DNA from: Polymorphobacter_B sp038225475
GTDB lineage: Bacteria; Pseudomonadota; Alphaproteobacteria; Sphingomonadales; Sphingomonadaceae
DNA length: 64,000 nt
Assembly: GCA_038225475.1 (NCBI GenBank)
Contig: JBBRRA010000007.1
Span: forward strand, 62,001 to 126,000
Direction: 5' to 3'
How positions within the stretch are numbered: position 1 is the first letter of the stretch; each line of letters begins with the position of its first letter. The notes beneath the pieces were generated by a model. That model saw nothing but the letters and a program-made list of their open reading frames with translations. It made no database searches and was not told where the DNA came from. This document shows positions 37,541 to 46,466 of this stretch, piece after piece. The translations under genes and the position numbers were made by a program.

Positions 37541-39354
37541 TATAGCCCCGCCGCCGCCAGCATTGCCGATGCGCCCGCTTCGGCATCGTCGGCGTGGTGG
37601 CGCATCAGCGCGAACAGCTCGCGCCCGGTGCCGGTGGCGCCATCGGGCGGCGGCGCATCGAGCCGCGTGTGCCAATCGAGCGCGTCGATGACGCTAAGCT
37701 TGCCGCGTTCGGCGCACAGCCGGATGATGTCGCCGTCGCGAACGCGCGCCAGCGGGCCGCCGCACATCGCCTCGGGGGTCACATGGATCGCGGCGGGCAC
37801 CTTGCCGCTGGCTCCCGACATGCGGCCGTCGGTGACCAGCGCAACCTTGAACCCGCGGTCCTGCAGCACGCCGAGCGACGGCGTCAGCTTGTGCAGTTCG
37901 GGCATGCCGTTGGCACGCGGCCCCTGATGGCGGACCACGACGACGACGTCGCAGTCGAGCTCGCCGGCCTTGAACGCGGCGATGACGTCGTCCTGATTGC
38001 CGAACACGCGCGCGGGCGCTTCGATCGTCCAGCGCGCCGGATCGACGGCGCTGGTCTTGAAAATCGCGCGGCCGAGGCTGCCGGTCACCAGCCGCATGCC
38101 GCCGTCGGGACTGAACGGCGTGTCGGCGGCGCGCAACATCGTCAGGTCGCGCGATGACGCCACGTCCGACCACGCCAGCGCGTCGCCGTCGAGCACCGCT
38201 TCGCGCGCATAGGCGGCAAGGCTGTCGCCGCCAGCGCACAGGATGTCGCCGTGCAGCAGTCCGGCATCGAGCAGCGTGCGGACGGTGAACGCCATGCCGC
38301 CCGCCGCGTGGAACGCGTTCACATCGCCCGAGCCGTTCGGATAGACGCGCGCGATCAGCGGCACTACGCCCGACAGCGCGTCGATATCCGCCCAGTCGAT
38401 GACGATGCCCGCCGCGCGCGCGATCGCTGGAATATGGATCGCATGGTTGGTCGACCCGCCGGTGGCGAGCAGCCCGACGACGGCGTTGACGATCGCGCGC
38501 TCGTCGATGCAGCGGCCGAGCGGGCGATAGTCGTCGCCGTCCCAACCGATGCTGGCGATCCGGTGGACCGCCGCGCGGGTCAACGCCTGACGTAACTTGG
38601 TACCCGGATTGACGAAGGCGGCACCCGGAACATGCAGCCCCATCACCTCCATCATCATCTGGTTCGAATTGGCTGTGCCATAGAAAGTGCAGGTTCCGGC
38701 ACCGTGATACGATGCGGCCTCGGCCTCGAGCAGTTCCTCGCGGCCGACCTTGCCCTCGGCGAACAGCTGGCGGACGCGCTGTTTTTCCTTGTTGGCCAAC
38801 CCCGAAGGCATCGGTCCGGCGGGGATCAGCAGCGTCGGTAGGTGCCCGAACCGCAACGCACCGATCAGCAGGCCGGGTACGATCTTGTCGCAGATGCCGA
38901 GCAGCGCGGTACCTTCGAACATGCCGTGGCTCAGTCCGATGGCGGTGCCCATCGCGATCGTGTCGCGGCTGAACAGCGACAGCTCCATGCCGCGCTGGCC
39001 CTGGGTAACACCGTCGCACATCGCGGGCACGCCGCCGGCAACCTGCGCGGTTGCACCCGCCTCGCGCGCCCATATTTTGATGCGGTCGGGATAGCCGCCA
39101 TAGGGCTGATGCGCCGACAGCATGTCGTTGTAGGCGGTGACGATGCCGATATTCATCGTCGCGCCCGACCGGATTGCGGGCTTGTCGTCACCGCTCGCGG
39201 CAAAGCCGTGCGCAAGGTTGCCGCAACTCAGATTGGGCCGGTCGACGCCCGAATCGCGTTCGCGCGCGATCATCGCAAGATAGGCGGCGCGACCGCGGGC
39301 GCTGCGCTCGATGATCCGCGCGGTGACTTCGGCAACGCGCGGGTGCAGGCTCAT
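37540..39354 (-). CDS. edd: Phosphogluconate dehydratase
   Basis: Dehydrates 6-phosphogluconate to KDPG, the defining Entner-Doudoroff step, with an iron-sulfur cluster. The 604-residue product has IvD/Edd-family motifs: the cluster cysteine in VPAMCDGVTQGQRGMELSLF, the second in LLGICDKIVPG, and the third around GTCTFYGTANSNQMMMEVMG. SGASGKVPAAIHVTPEA is the C-terminal signature. It overlaps pgl by 4 bases (ATGA) and glk by one. Confidence 0.97.
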   Translation of the reverse strand: MSLHPRVAEVTARIIERSARGRAAYLAMIARERDSGVDRPNLSCGNLAHGFAASGDDKPAIRSGATMNIGIVTAYNDMLSAHQPYGGYPDRIKIWAREAGATAQVAGGVPAMCDGVTQGQRGMELSLFSRDTIAMGTAIGLSHGMFEGTALLGICDKIVPGLLIGALRFGHLPTLLIPAGPMPSGLANKEKQRVRQLFAEGKVGREELLEAEAASYHGAGTCTFYGTANSNQMMMEVMGLHVPGAAFVNPGTKLRQALTRAAVHRIASIGWDGDDYRPLGRCIDERAIVNAVVGLLATGGSTNHAIHIPAIARAAGIVIDWADIDALSGVVPLIARVYPNGSGDVNAFHAAGGMAFTVRTLLDAGLLHGDILCAGGDSLAAYAREAVLDGDALAWSDVASSRDLTMLRAADTPFSPDGGMRLVTGSLGRAIFKTSAVDPARWTIEAPARVFGNQDDVIAAFKAGELDCDVVVVVRHQGPRANGMPELHKLTPSLGVLQDRGFKVALVTDGRMSGASGKVPAAIHVTPEAMCGGPLARVRDGDIIRLCAERGKLSVIDALDWHTRLDAPPPDGATGTGRELFALMRHHADDAEAGASAMLAAAGL

Positions 39355-40058
39355 GTCGCGCTCCAGTGGATGTCGACCGCCTGTTCGGCATTGGCGAGCA
39401 AGCGCCCGATCGGCAGTTTCGATGCCGCGCCGTCCTCGAGCGCCTGTTCGAGCAGATCGCGCTTTTTCTTGCCACTGATGGCGATCACCAGCGAGCGGGC
39501 ACCAAGGATTGCCGACGAACTCAGCGTAACGCGCGCGACGGGGGCGTCCTTGGGCAGCGGATCTGGCATGACGCCGAGCGCGCGCTGCTTGTCGGGCGCG
39601 CTCAATGCCGCCTCGAGGTCGGGGCCGGCAAAGATCGACGCGGTGTGCCCGTCCTCGCCCATGCCGAGCCAGACCAGATCGGGCGGCCAGTGAAAGCTGC
39701 CGAGGCGCTCATCGGCGGCAAAGCCCGCCTTGCGATAGTCGATCTTGGCATCGCCGATCAGCGGGATGACGCGCGCGCCCTTGGGCAGGAACGTCTTGGC
39801 GATCATGCCGACATTGCTCAGCGGATCGGTCGGCGCGACCATACGGTCGTCGGTCGGCACGATGGTCACGCGCTTCCAGTTCAATTTGGCATCGGCCAGC
39901 CGGGCAAAGATCGGCGCGGGCGTCCTGCCGCCGGGGAACGCCACCAGCGCATCGCCGCGCGCATCGAGCGCGCTTTCGATGATGAACCCGATGTCGGATG
40001 CCACTGCATCGGCCATCTCGTCTGCGTCGTCATAGTCCCACCATTCGGCTTCAATCAT
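39351..40058 (-). CDS. pgl: 6-phosphogluconolactonase
   Basis: Hydrolyses 6-phosphogluconolactone made by Zwf. The 235-residue product has the family pattern DALVAFPGGRTPAPIFARLA, the TIVPTDDRMVAPTDPLSNVGM region and LVWLGMGEDGHTASIFAG. It overlaps zwf by 8 bases and edd by 4, so the whole unit zwf-pgl-edd-glk-eda-ppc is tightly packed. Confidence 0.95.
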   Translation of the reverse strand: MIEAEWWDYDDADEMADAVASDIGFIIESALDARGDALVAFPGGRTPAPIFARLADAKLNWKRVTIVPTDDRMVAPTDPLSNVGMIAKTFLPKGARVIPLIGDAKIDYRKAGFAADERLGSFHWPPDLVWLGMGEDGHTASIFAGPDLEAALSAPDKQRALGVMPDPLPKDAPVARVTLSSSAILGARSLVIAISGKKKRDLLEQALEDGAASKLPIGRLLANAEQAVDIHWSAT

Positions 40059-41493
40059 GCCAGCTCACTCCATCACGTTCGGTCAGCGCGATCGCCGCGC
40101 TCGGTCCCCAGGTGCCCGCCGCATAGGGTTTGGGCACCATGGCATTCGCCGCCCAGCCGGCGCGGATCGCATCGACCCATTCCCACTGCGCTTCGACTTC
40201 GTCGCGGCGCACGAACAAGGTCGGGTCGCCCTCGAGCAGGTCGAGCAGCAACCGTTCATACGCGATCCGCCGCCGCGTGTCGGCAAAGACATTCGCCCCA
40301 AGATCGAGCGGCACTTCGCGCAGGCGGATGCCGTCGCGGTCGAGGCCGGGCTGCTTGGCCATCAGCGTCAGCCGGATATTTTCCTCGGGCTGGAGCCGGA
40401 TGATCAGCCGGTTGGGTTCGAGCACCGCGCCGCGCCGCGCAAAGATCGAATGCGGCACCGGCTTGAACTGGATGACGATTTCCGAATGCCGCACCGGCAG
40501 GCGCTTGCCGGTTCGCAGATAGAATGGCACGCCCTGCCAGCGCCAATTATCGACATATGCCTTCAACGCAACGAACGTCTCGGTGGTCGAGCTGCCGCCG
40601 AGCTCGCTTGCATAAGCGGGCACCGGCTGGTCGCCGATCGCGCCCGAGCCATATTGGCCGATCACCGAACACGCGGCTGCGGTCGACGCATCGATCCGGC
40701 GCAGCGACCGCAACACCTTGACCTTTTCGTCGCGCACGGCGGTCGCGTTGAAATCCGCCGGCGGCTCCATCGCGGTCAGCGCCACAAGTTGCAGCATGTG
40801 ATTTTGCACCATGTCGCGCAGCGCCCCGGCACCGTCGTAGAAACCGACGCGGCCTTCCAGCCCGACAGTTTCAGACACCGTAATCTGGACGTGCGCGATG
40901 CCGCCGGCGTTCCACAGCGGTTCGAACAGCGCATTGCCGAAGCGCAGCGCAAGCAGGTTCTGCACCGTTTCCTTGCCGAGATAATGGTCGATCCGGAACG
41001 TCCGCGCTTCGGGAAACGCCGCTGCCACCGCGTCGTTGATCGCGCGCGACGACGCGAGGTCATGCCCAAGCGGTTTTTCGAGCGCCAGCCGCACGCCGTC
41101 ATGGGCCAGCCCCGCGCCGCTCAGCCCGGCGATCGTCGGTCCGAACAGCGACGGCGCGGTCGACAGGAAGATCGACAAATCCTTGGCATCGCGCCCGACC
41201 ACATCGGCAAGCGCACCGAACTGTTCGGGATGCGATGCGTCGACGGCAACATAATGCAGCCGCGCGAGAAACCGCTCGACTGCCGCTGCCGGACGCCGCT
41301 CGGCGGGCACAAAAGTCTCGAGCGCCGCCGCCGCCGCCGCGCGGTAGCCGGCGTCATCGAGCGGGCTGCGCGCCGTCCCGACAATCCGCAGGCCCGTCGG
41401 CAGCAGACCGTCGCCGTCGAGTCCGAACAGCGACGGCAGCAGCATGCGTTGCGCAAGGTCGCCGGTCGCGCCGAACAGCAATAACGTCGCCAT
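40051..41493 (-). CDS. zwf: Glucose-6-phosphate 1-dehydrogenase
   Basis: Oxidises glucose 6-phosphate to the lactone with NAD(P). The 480-residue product starts ATLLLFGATGDLAQRMLLPSLF, the dinucleotide-binding fold, and has the active-site signature RIDHYLGKETVQNLLALRF, whose Asp-His and Lys are conserved. LEKPLGHDLASSR is also present. It is the first gene of the Entner-Doudoroff operon and is divergent from pstS across 211 bases that hold candidate regulatory sites for both units. Confidence 0.96.
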   Translation of the reverse strand: MATLLLFGATGDLAQRMLLPSLFGLDGDGLLPTGLRIVGTARSPLDDAGYRAAAAAALETFVPAERRPAAAVERFLARLHYVAVDASHPEQFGALADVVGRDAKDLSIFLSTAPSLFGPTIAGLSGAGLAHDGVRLALEKPLGHDLASSRAINDAVAAAFPEARTFRIDHYLGKETVQNLLALRFGNALFEPLWNAGGIAHVQITVSETVGLEGRVGFYDGAGALRDMVQNHMLQLVALTAMEPPADFNATAVRDEKVKVLRSLRRIDASTAAACSVIGQYGSGAIGDQPVPAYASELGGSSTTETFVALKAYVDNWRWQGVPFYLRTGKRLPVRHSEIVIQFKPVPHSIFARRGAVLEPNRLIIRLQPEENIRLTLMAKQPGLDRDGIRLREVPLDLGANVFADTRRRIAYERLLLDLLEGDPTLFVRRDEVEAQWEWVDAIRAGWAANAMVPKPYAAGTWGPSAAIALTERDGVSWHD

Positions 41494-41528
41494 GCCAACT
41501 GTCGTCCTCTGCCACCCGGAGCGGGCGC

Positions 41529-41556
41529 GATACACGACCGCCGGTGTGAATGCCAA
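41529..41556 (-). promoter_or_regulatory. Candidate zwf promoter
   Basis: On the minus strand TTGGCA (complement of 41551-41556), a 16-base spacer and TGTATC-like GTGTATC (41529-41535) form a plausible sigma-70 promoter, giving a leader of about 30 bases. Match to consensus is partial. Confidence 0.3.
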
Positions 41557-41559
41557 CCT

Positions 41560-41578
41560 TGTCTGACGTTGTCGGACA
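41560..41578. promoter_or_regulatory. Imperfect palindrome upstream of zwf
   Basis: TGTCTGAC (41560-41567) and GTCGGACA (41571-41578) are inverted repeats with one mismatch and a 3-base centre. It sits just upstream of the candidate zwf -35, a position suited to an activator or repressor of the Entner-Doudoroff operon. It does not match the gammaproteobacterial HexR site. Confidence 0.35.
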
Positions 41579-41626
41579 CAGGCTGGTGCGTTTTGCGCCC
41601 CCGATTATTCGGCGATCGTTAACCGA

Positions 41627-41655
41627 GTGTCACGCGACCTTCACAAAACTCTGCG
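41627..41655 (+). promoter_or_regulatory. Probable Pho box (PhoB site) of the pst operon
   Basis: Three 7-base direct repeats at 11-base spacing: GTGTCAC (41627-41633), CCTTCAC (41638-41644) and a degenerate CTCTGCG (41649-41655). The first two resemble the PhoB half-site CTGTCAT/CTTTCAC with the standard 4-base spacer. It ends about 50 bases before the pstS ATG. Induction by phosphate starvation is inferred. Confidence 0.65.
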
Positions 41656-41704
41656 AGAGCGGACGCGTCGACCCAAACTTGGCTCGCAACCCAGGGGATC
41701 ACCA

Positions 41705-42727
41705 ATGACCATCCAGATTTCGACCAGCCTGCGCCGCGCGATGCTGTTCGCTGCCGCATGCACCGTCGCCGTCCCGGCGTTTGCCGCCGAAATCACCGGC
41801 GCGGGCGCGACCTTCCCAGCACCGCTGTATGCAAAGTGGGCGTCGGCGTACAAGGCCGCGACCAAGAACGAACTCAACTATCAGGCGATCGGCTCGGGTG
41901 CCGGTATCGCGCAGATCAAGGCGAAGACCGTCGATTTCGGCGCAACCGACGACCCCATGAAGGCCGATGACATCGCATCGAACGGCTTCGTGCAGTTCCC
42001 CGCCGTGATCGGTTCGGAAGTCGTCATCGTCAACCTGCCCGGCGTCAACAGCCTGCAGCTCAAGCTGACGCCCGAGATCATTGCCGCCATCTATCAGGGC
42101 AAGATCACCAAGTGGGACGATGCCGCGATCACCAAGATCAACGCCGGTGTGCCGCTGCGCGGCATGCCGATCACGCCGGTCTATCGTTCGGACTCGTCGG
42201 GCACGACCGCGATTTTCACCAACTACCTGACCAAGGCCGCGAAGAACTGGACGCTTGGTGCCGGTAAGACGCTCAGCTGGCCGACCGGTTCGGGCGGCAA
42301 GGGCAACGACGGCGTTGCCGGCAACGTCAAGAACACCGTCGGCGCGATCGGCTATGTCGAGTTCAACTATGCCGCCGCAAACAAGCTGACGATGACCAAG
42401 TTGTCGAACGCGTCGGGCAAGTTCATCGATCCGACTGCGGCGTCGTTCAACGCCGCTGCCGCGCAGGCCGACTGGGCCGGCGCGCCGAACGTCACCACGA
42501 ACATGCTGGCGCTCCCCGGTGCCAACACTTGGCCGATCGTCAGCGCGACCTACATCATTGTGCCCGCCAAGGCCGCTGATCCGAAGAAGACCGGCGAAGT
42601 GCTTGCCTTCTTTGACTGGGCTTACAAGAACGGTGGCAAGCTTGCGACCGACCTCGGCTACCTGCCGCTGCCGAAGACCGCGATCCTGCGTATCCATGCC
42701 GAATGGAACGCCATCGCCAAGAAGTAA
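41705..42727 (+). CDS. pstS: Phosphate ABC transporter substrate-binding protein
   Basis: Periplasmic phosphate-binding component of the high-affinity Pst transporter. The 340-residue product has a signal peptide ending VAVPAFAAE, then GAGATFPAPLYAKWA, the phosphate-site motifs YQAIGSGAGIAQIKAKTVDFGATDDP and VYRSDSSGTTAIFTNYL, and WPTGSGGKGNDGVAGNVK. The ATG at 41705 is supported by the signal peptide and by GGGG just upstream. It is separated from pstC by a strong hairpin, so it is probably made in excess over the rest of the operon. Confidence 0.96.
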   Translation: MTIQISTSLRRAMLFAAACTVAVPAFAAEITGAGATFPAPLYAKWASAYKAATKNELNYQAIGSGAGIAQIKAKTVDFGATDDPMKADDIASNGFVQFPAVIGSEVVIVNLPGVNSLQLKLTPEIIAAIYQGKITKWDDAAITKINAGVPLRGMPITPVYRSDSSGTTAIFTNYLTKAAKNWTLGAGKTLSWPTGSGGKGNDGVAGNVKNTVGAIGYVEFNYAAANKLTMTKLSNASGKFIDPTAASFNAAAAQADWAGAPNVTTNMLALPGANTWPIVSATYIIVPAKAADPKKTGEVLAFFDWAYKNGGKLATDLGYLPLPKTAILRIHAEWNAIAKK

Positions 42728-42746
42728 TACCGCTCTGCGAATGGTC

Positions 42747-42773
42747 CGGGGCGCAGCGCTTTGCTGCGCCCCG
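42747..42773 (+). terminator. Intra-operon hairpin between pstS and pstC
   Basis: A perfect 11-bp GC-rich stem: left arm 42747-42757, loop GCTTT, right arm 42763-42773, followed by CTTTA. It lies 20 bases after the pstS stop and 18 before the pstC ATG. It probably acts as an attenuator and mRNA stabiliser that keeps pstS expression above pstCAB. Confidence 0.7.
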
Positions 42774-42790
42774 CTTTACCGGAAGCATCG

Positions 42791-43756
42791 ATGACTGATA
42801 TTGTTGCCCCCATGCCGATAGTGCTCGCCGACCGGCCCACGCATTCGCTCGCCGCCGAACGGGCGTTCAGCGGCGTGGTGCTGTCGACCGGCGTAGTGGT
42901 GCTGGGGCTGCTCAGCGCGATCATCGTTATGCTCGCGGTCGGCGCATGGCCGGCGTTTAAAACCTTTGGATTGCCATTCTTCTGGAACCCCGTGTGGGAT
43001 TCGGTCAACGATATCTACGGCGCCGGGGTAATGGTTTACGGCACGCTGCTCAGTTCAGCGATCGCGCTCCTGATTGCCGTGCCGCTGGCGATCGGCGTGG
43101 CGTTCTTCCTGACCGAACTGATCCCCGACAGTTTCCGCAAGCCGATCGGCGTCGTGATCCAGCTGCTCGCGGCGATCCCGTCGATCATCTACGGCATGTG
43201 GGGCTTCTTCGTGCTGGCCCCGCTGCTGGCCGCGCATTTCATTCTCGATGTCGCCGACCTGTTCGCGCACGTCCCCGGCCTCAACAAGGTGTTCGACTAT
43301 GGCTCGGGCAACAGCGTGTTCACTGCCGGGCTGGTGCTCGCGGCGATGATCCTGCCGCTGATTACCGCGATGTTCGTCGAAATCCTGTCGGCAACCCCGG
43401 TCGTGCTCAAAGAGTCGGTCTATGGTCTGGGCGCGACACGGTTCGAGGTCATTCGCTATGTCGCAGTGCCCTATGGGCGGCGCGCGATGATCGGTGCGGT
43501 CATGCTGGGCCTCGGGCGGGCGCTCGGCGAGACGATGGCGGTGACGTTCGTCATCGGCAACGCCACGCGGCTGTCGCCGAACATCTTTGCGCAAGGGTCG
43601 ACGATCGCCTCGACGATCGCCAACGAATTTTCCGAAGCCGGCTTCGGCTCGATGAAACTGGCAGCGCTGCTCGGTCTTGGGCTGACCCTGTTCATCATCT
43701 CGTTCATCGTGCTGGCGGCGTCACGCAAGCTCGTCGCACCGCGCGTGGTGAGCTGA
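42791..43756 (+). CDS. pstC: Phosphate ABC transporter permease PstC
   Basis: Inner-membrane permease. The 321-residue product has six predicted helices, beginning with GVVVLGLLSAIIVMLAVGAW, and the ABC-permease EAA loop region ESVYGLGATRFEVIRYVAVPYGRRAM. FAHVPGLNKVFDY and LGRALGETMAVTFVIGN are typical of PstC. The ATG at 42791 gives a cytoplasmic N-terminus of normal length. pstA follows 1 base after the stop. Confidence 0.95.
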   Translation: MTDIVAPMPIVLADRPTHSLAAERAFSGVVLSTGVVVLGLLSAIIVMLAVGAWPAFKTFGLPFFWNPVWDSVNDIYGAGVMVYGTLLSSAIALLIAVPLAIGVAFFLTELIPDSFRKPIGVVIQLLAAIPSIIYGMWGFFVLAPLLAAHFILDVADLFAHVPGLNKVFDYGSGNSVFTAGLVLAAMILPLITAMFVEILSATPVVLKESVYGLGATRFEVIRYVAVPYGRRAMIGAVMLGLGRALGETMAVTFVIGNATRLSPNIFAQGSTIASTIANEFSEAGFGSMKLAALLGLGLTLFIISFIVLAASRKLVAPRVVS

Positions 43757-43757
43757 C

Positions 43758-44597
43758 ATGGCCAGCGCATTGGCCTCGCGCCGCAAGGCAACCAACCTCG
43801 TCGTCGGCATCCTTGCGACGGGGGCCGCAGTCCTCGCGCTGGCGGTCCTGGCATCGATCCTGTGGACCTTGCTCGCGCGCGGCCTGCCGGCGTTGCGCTG
43901 GGGCATCCTGACCACTTCGATGGCACCGACGGGCGAAAACGGCGGCCTTGCCAACGCGATCGTCGGCAGTCTGATCCAGGACGGCATCGGCATGCTGATC
44001 GCGATGCCGATCGGCGTGCTGGCCGGTACCTACCTCGCCGAATATGCCCGCGGGTCCAAGCTTGGCGAGGTAACGCGCTTTGTCAGCGACATCCTGCTGT
44101 CGGCACCGTCGATCCTCGTCGGGCTGTTCGTGTATGAGATCATGGTCGCGACAACCAAAACCTATTCGGGCATTGCCGGCGCCGTCGCGCTGGCGGTCAT
44201 CGCGATCCCGATTATTATCCGGACGACCGAAGACATGCTTAGCCTCGTGCCGATCGCACTGCGCGAAGCGGCGGCGGCGCTCGGCGCACCGAAATGGAAA
44301 GTCGTAACGCTGATCGCGTGGCGCGCCGCCGGGGCGGGCATGCTGACGGGTATCCTTCTTGCGCTCGCGCGCGTTGCGGGCGAAACCGCACCGCTGTTGT
44401 TCACCTCGCTCGGCAATTTGAACTGGTCGACCAGCCTCGCCAAGCCGATGGCGAGTTTGCCGGTGGCGATCTATCAAATGGCCTCGAGCCCGTATGAGGA
44501 TCTGGTGCAAATTGCGTGGGCGGGCGCGTTGCTCATTACCGTGGGCGTGCTTGTCATCAACATCCTCGCCCAACTGACCGTTGGCCGACGCCGTTAG
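43758..44597 (+). CDS. pstA: Phosphate ABC transporter permease PstA
   Basis: Second inner-membrane permease of the transporter, 279 residues. Helices include LATGAAVLALAVLASILWTLLARG, GMLIAMPIGVLAGTYLAEYA and ISPxILVGLFVYEI-like SAPSILVGLFVYEIMVAT. The EAA loop is ALREAAAALGAPKWKVVTLIAWRAAG. ARVAGETAPLLFTSLGN is a PstA-specific segment. The start is 1 base after pstC, and pstB follows 3 bases after the stop. Confidence 0.95.
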   Translation: MASALASRRKATNLVVGILATGAAVLALAVLASILWTLLARGLPALRWGILTTSMAPTGENGGLANAIVGSLIQDGIGMLIAMPIGVLAGTYLAEYARGSKLGEVTRFVSDILLSAPSILVGLFVYEIMVATTKTYSGIAGAVALAVIAIPIIIRTTEDMLSLVPIALREAAAALGAPKWKVVTLIAWRAAGAGMLTGILLALARVAGETAPLLFTSLGNLNWSTSLAKPMASLPVAIYQMASSPYEDLVQIAWAGALLITVGVLVINILAQLTVGRRR

Positions 44598-44600
44598 GAA

Positions 44601-45428
44601 ATGACCATGGCCGAAGCCCCTCAAATGGCGTCGCTGGCGGGGGCAATCCCGCAGAATAACTCGCTGGCGTCGGCCAAGCCGTACATCAGCGTGCGCAACC
44701 TCGACTTTTACTACGGCGACAATAAAACGCTTAAGGGCATCGATCTCGATTTCCCCGAACGCCGCGTCACGGCGCTAATTGGGCCGTCGGGTTGCGGAAA
44801 ATCGACGCTGCTGCGTGTCATCAACCGGATGTACAGCCTGTATCCGGGCCAGCGCGCCACCGGCGAAGTGATGATGGACGGCACCAACCTGATCGACGCA
44901 AAGGTCGATCCGACCGACCTGCGCGGTCGTATCGGTATGGTTTTTCAAAAGCCGACGCCGTTCCCGATGTCGATTTACGAGAATATTTCATTCGGGATCA
45001 AACTGCACGAACGGCTGTCGAAGTCGGCGATGGACGAGCGCGTCGAGTGGTCGCTGCGCAAGGCGGCGCTTTGGGACGAGGCGAAGGACCGGTTGAACCA
45101 ATCGGCGCTCGGCATGTCGGGTGGCCAGCAGCAGCGGCTATGCATTGCGCGCACCATCGCGGTAAAGCCCGAGGTGCTGCTGTTCGACGAGCCGACATCG
45201 GCGCTCGATCCGATCTCGACTGCCAAGGTCGAAGAACTGATCGCCGAGCTCCGCGCCGAATTCACCATCGTCATCGTCACGCACTCGATGCAGCAGGCGG
45301 CGCGCTGTTCGGATCAAACGGCGTTCCTGTTTTTGGGCGATGTTATCGAAGTCGGGGCAACCGCGCAGGTTTTCACCAACCCGCGCGAGCAACGCACCAA
45401 GGATTATGTTACCGGGCGCTTCGGCTGA
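44601..45428 (+). CDS. pstB: Phosphate ABC transporter ATP-binding protein PstB
   Basis: ATPase of the Pst transporter, 275 residues. Walker A GPSGCGKST at 61-69, PstB-specific LRVINRMYSLYPGQRATGEV, Q-loop VFQKPTPFPMSIYENI, signature GMSGGQQQRLCIARTIA and Walker B VLLFDEPTSALDPIST with the H-loop VTHSMQQAARCSD. The N-terminal 25 residues are longer than in E. coli, as in many alphaproteobacteria. phoU follows after 20 bases. Confidence 0.97.
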   Translation: MTMAEAPQMASLAGAIPQNNSLASAKPYISVRNLDFYYGDNKTLKGIDLDFPERRVTALIGPSGCGKSTLLRVINRMYSLYPGQRATGEVMMDGTNLIDAKVDPTDLRGRIGMVFQKPTPFPMSIYENISFGIKLHERLSKSAMDERVEWSLRKAALWDEAKDRLNQSALGMSGGQQQRLCIARTIAVKPEVLLFDEPTSALDPISTAKVEELIAELRAEFTIVIVTHSMQQAARCSDQTAFLFLGDVIEVGATAQVFTNPREQRTKDYVTGRFG

Positions 45429-45448
45429 CCCTCAAGGGAGACACGCCG

Positions 45449-46168
45449 ATGACGCCGAACCAAACCCCGCATACCGTCAGCTCGTATGACGACGATCTAC
45501 ACCGGCTGCGCTCGCTGATCACGCAGATGGGGGCGCTGTGCGATGCGCAGCTGACCGCCGCGATCGATGCCATTGCCGAGGCCGATGCGCCGGGCGCGCT
45601 GGCGGTGATCGGTCTCGATGCGCATGTCGACGCGCTGCATGCCGAGGCGGAGGCTGCAGCAATCGGCATCCTGATGCGCCACGCGCCGCTGGCCGACGAT
45701 CTTCGCGAAGTCGTCGCGACGCTCAAGATCGCCGGCTGGCTCGAGCGCTCCGCCGATCACGCCAAGAATATTGCGCGCCGCGCGTCAGTGCTTTCGGGGC
45801 TCGATGCCGCCGAACCGTCGGCGCTGGTCGCCAACCTCGGCGCACAGGCGAAGCAATTGCTGCGCGAGGCGCTCGATGCCTATGTCGACCGTGACGAAAC
45901 GCGGGCGGCGTCGGTGATTGCGCACGACCGCGCGATCGACACCGATTACTTGAACGTCTTCAACGCGCTGCTCGGCTACACCGAAGCGCATTCCGGCGCG
46001 CTCACCGCAACGACGCACCTGCAATTCATTGCGAAGAATTTCGAGCGTATCGCCGACGAAGCGACCAACATCGCCGAGCAGGTGCGCTTCACCGTTACCG
46101 GCGAGGCGGTCGAGCCGCGCGCGACCGCCGACACAACGACGCCGCTGCCGCTCCTCAGCGCGGGCTGA
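45449..46168 (+). CDS. phoU: Phosphate signalling protein PhoU
   Basis: Links the Pst transporter to the PhoR/PhoB two-component system and represses it when phosphate is plentiful. The 239-residue product is two repeated three-helix bundles, each with an E/D-rich metal motif: KIAGWLERSADHAKNIARRA and QFIAKNFERIADEATNIAEQV. AAGGGAG precedes the ATG. In many relatives phoB follows phoU; here the next DNA is an AT-rich Rhs remnant, so phoB and phoR must be elsewhere or lost. Confidence 0.93.
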   Translation: MTPNQTPHTVSSYDDDLHRLRSLITQMGALCDAQLTAAIDAIAEADAPGALAVIGLDAHVDALHAEAEAAAIGILMRHAPLADDLREVVATLKIAGWLERSADHAKNIARRASVLSGLDAAEPSALVANLGAQAKQLLREALDAYVDRDETRAASVIAHDRAIDTDYLNVFNALLGYTEAHSGALTATTHLQFIAKNFERIADEATNIAEQVRFTVTGEAVEPRATADTTTPLPLLSAG

Positions 46169-46199
46169 TCGCTCCGCCACGGGGCAAGACTGAACCGGG

Positions 46200-46466
46200 T
46201 TGTCCGCATTGGTGCGCGACGTCCGCCACGTGCCCATCGATGGGCCGCGCCGCTCCCCCGCAATAGTGATTCTGGGTCACGAGCTAGGCCACGCCTTCGG
46301 CGAACTAAAAGCAACACCAGGGGAGTTCGACAGCCCGCCAGCTCCTGGCGACCAGATGAGTAATATAAACGAGAATGAAAATCCAATTAGGCGGCAACTT
46401 GGATATCCTGATCGTCTGACATATATTCGAGGAGAGACAATCTACGTCATTGGGCATAGACCGTAA
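46200..46466 (+). pseudogene. Truncated M91-like metallopeptidase toxin tip (Rhs C-terminus)
   Basis: An 88-codon ORF from a TTG. It reads SALVRDVRHVPIDGPRRSPA then VILGHELGHAFG, with a zincin HExxH motif (HELGH, residues 27-31), and later NENENPIRRQLGYPDRLTY, with a Glu suited as third zinc ligand. This pattern fits peptidase family M91 (NleD-like), which is often the toxin tip of Rhs proteins. A TGA stands in frame at 46191-46193, so nothing delivers the tip: the Rhs core that should precede it is absent. The codon use shifts to AT-rich here. The stop TAA overlaps the next ATG (TAATG). It could still be expressed as a small cytosolic peptide, but I regard it as a remnant. Confidence 0.6.

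Noticed and set aside
35831..37927. 698-codon plus-strand frame
   Set aside because: Antisense to ppc, eda, glk and edd; no motif in its product.
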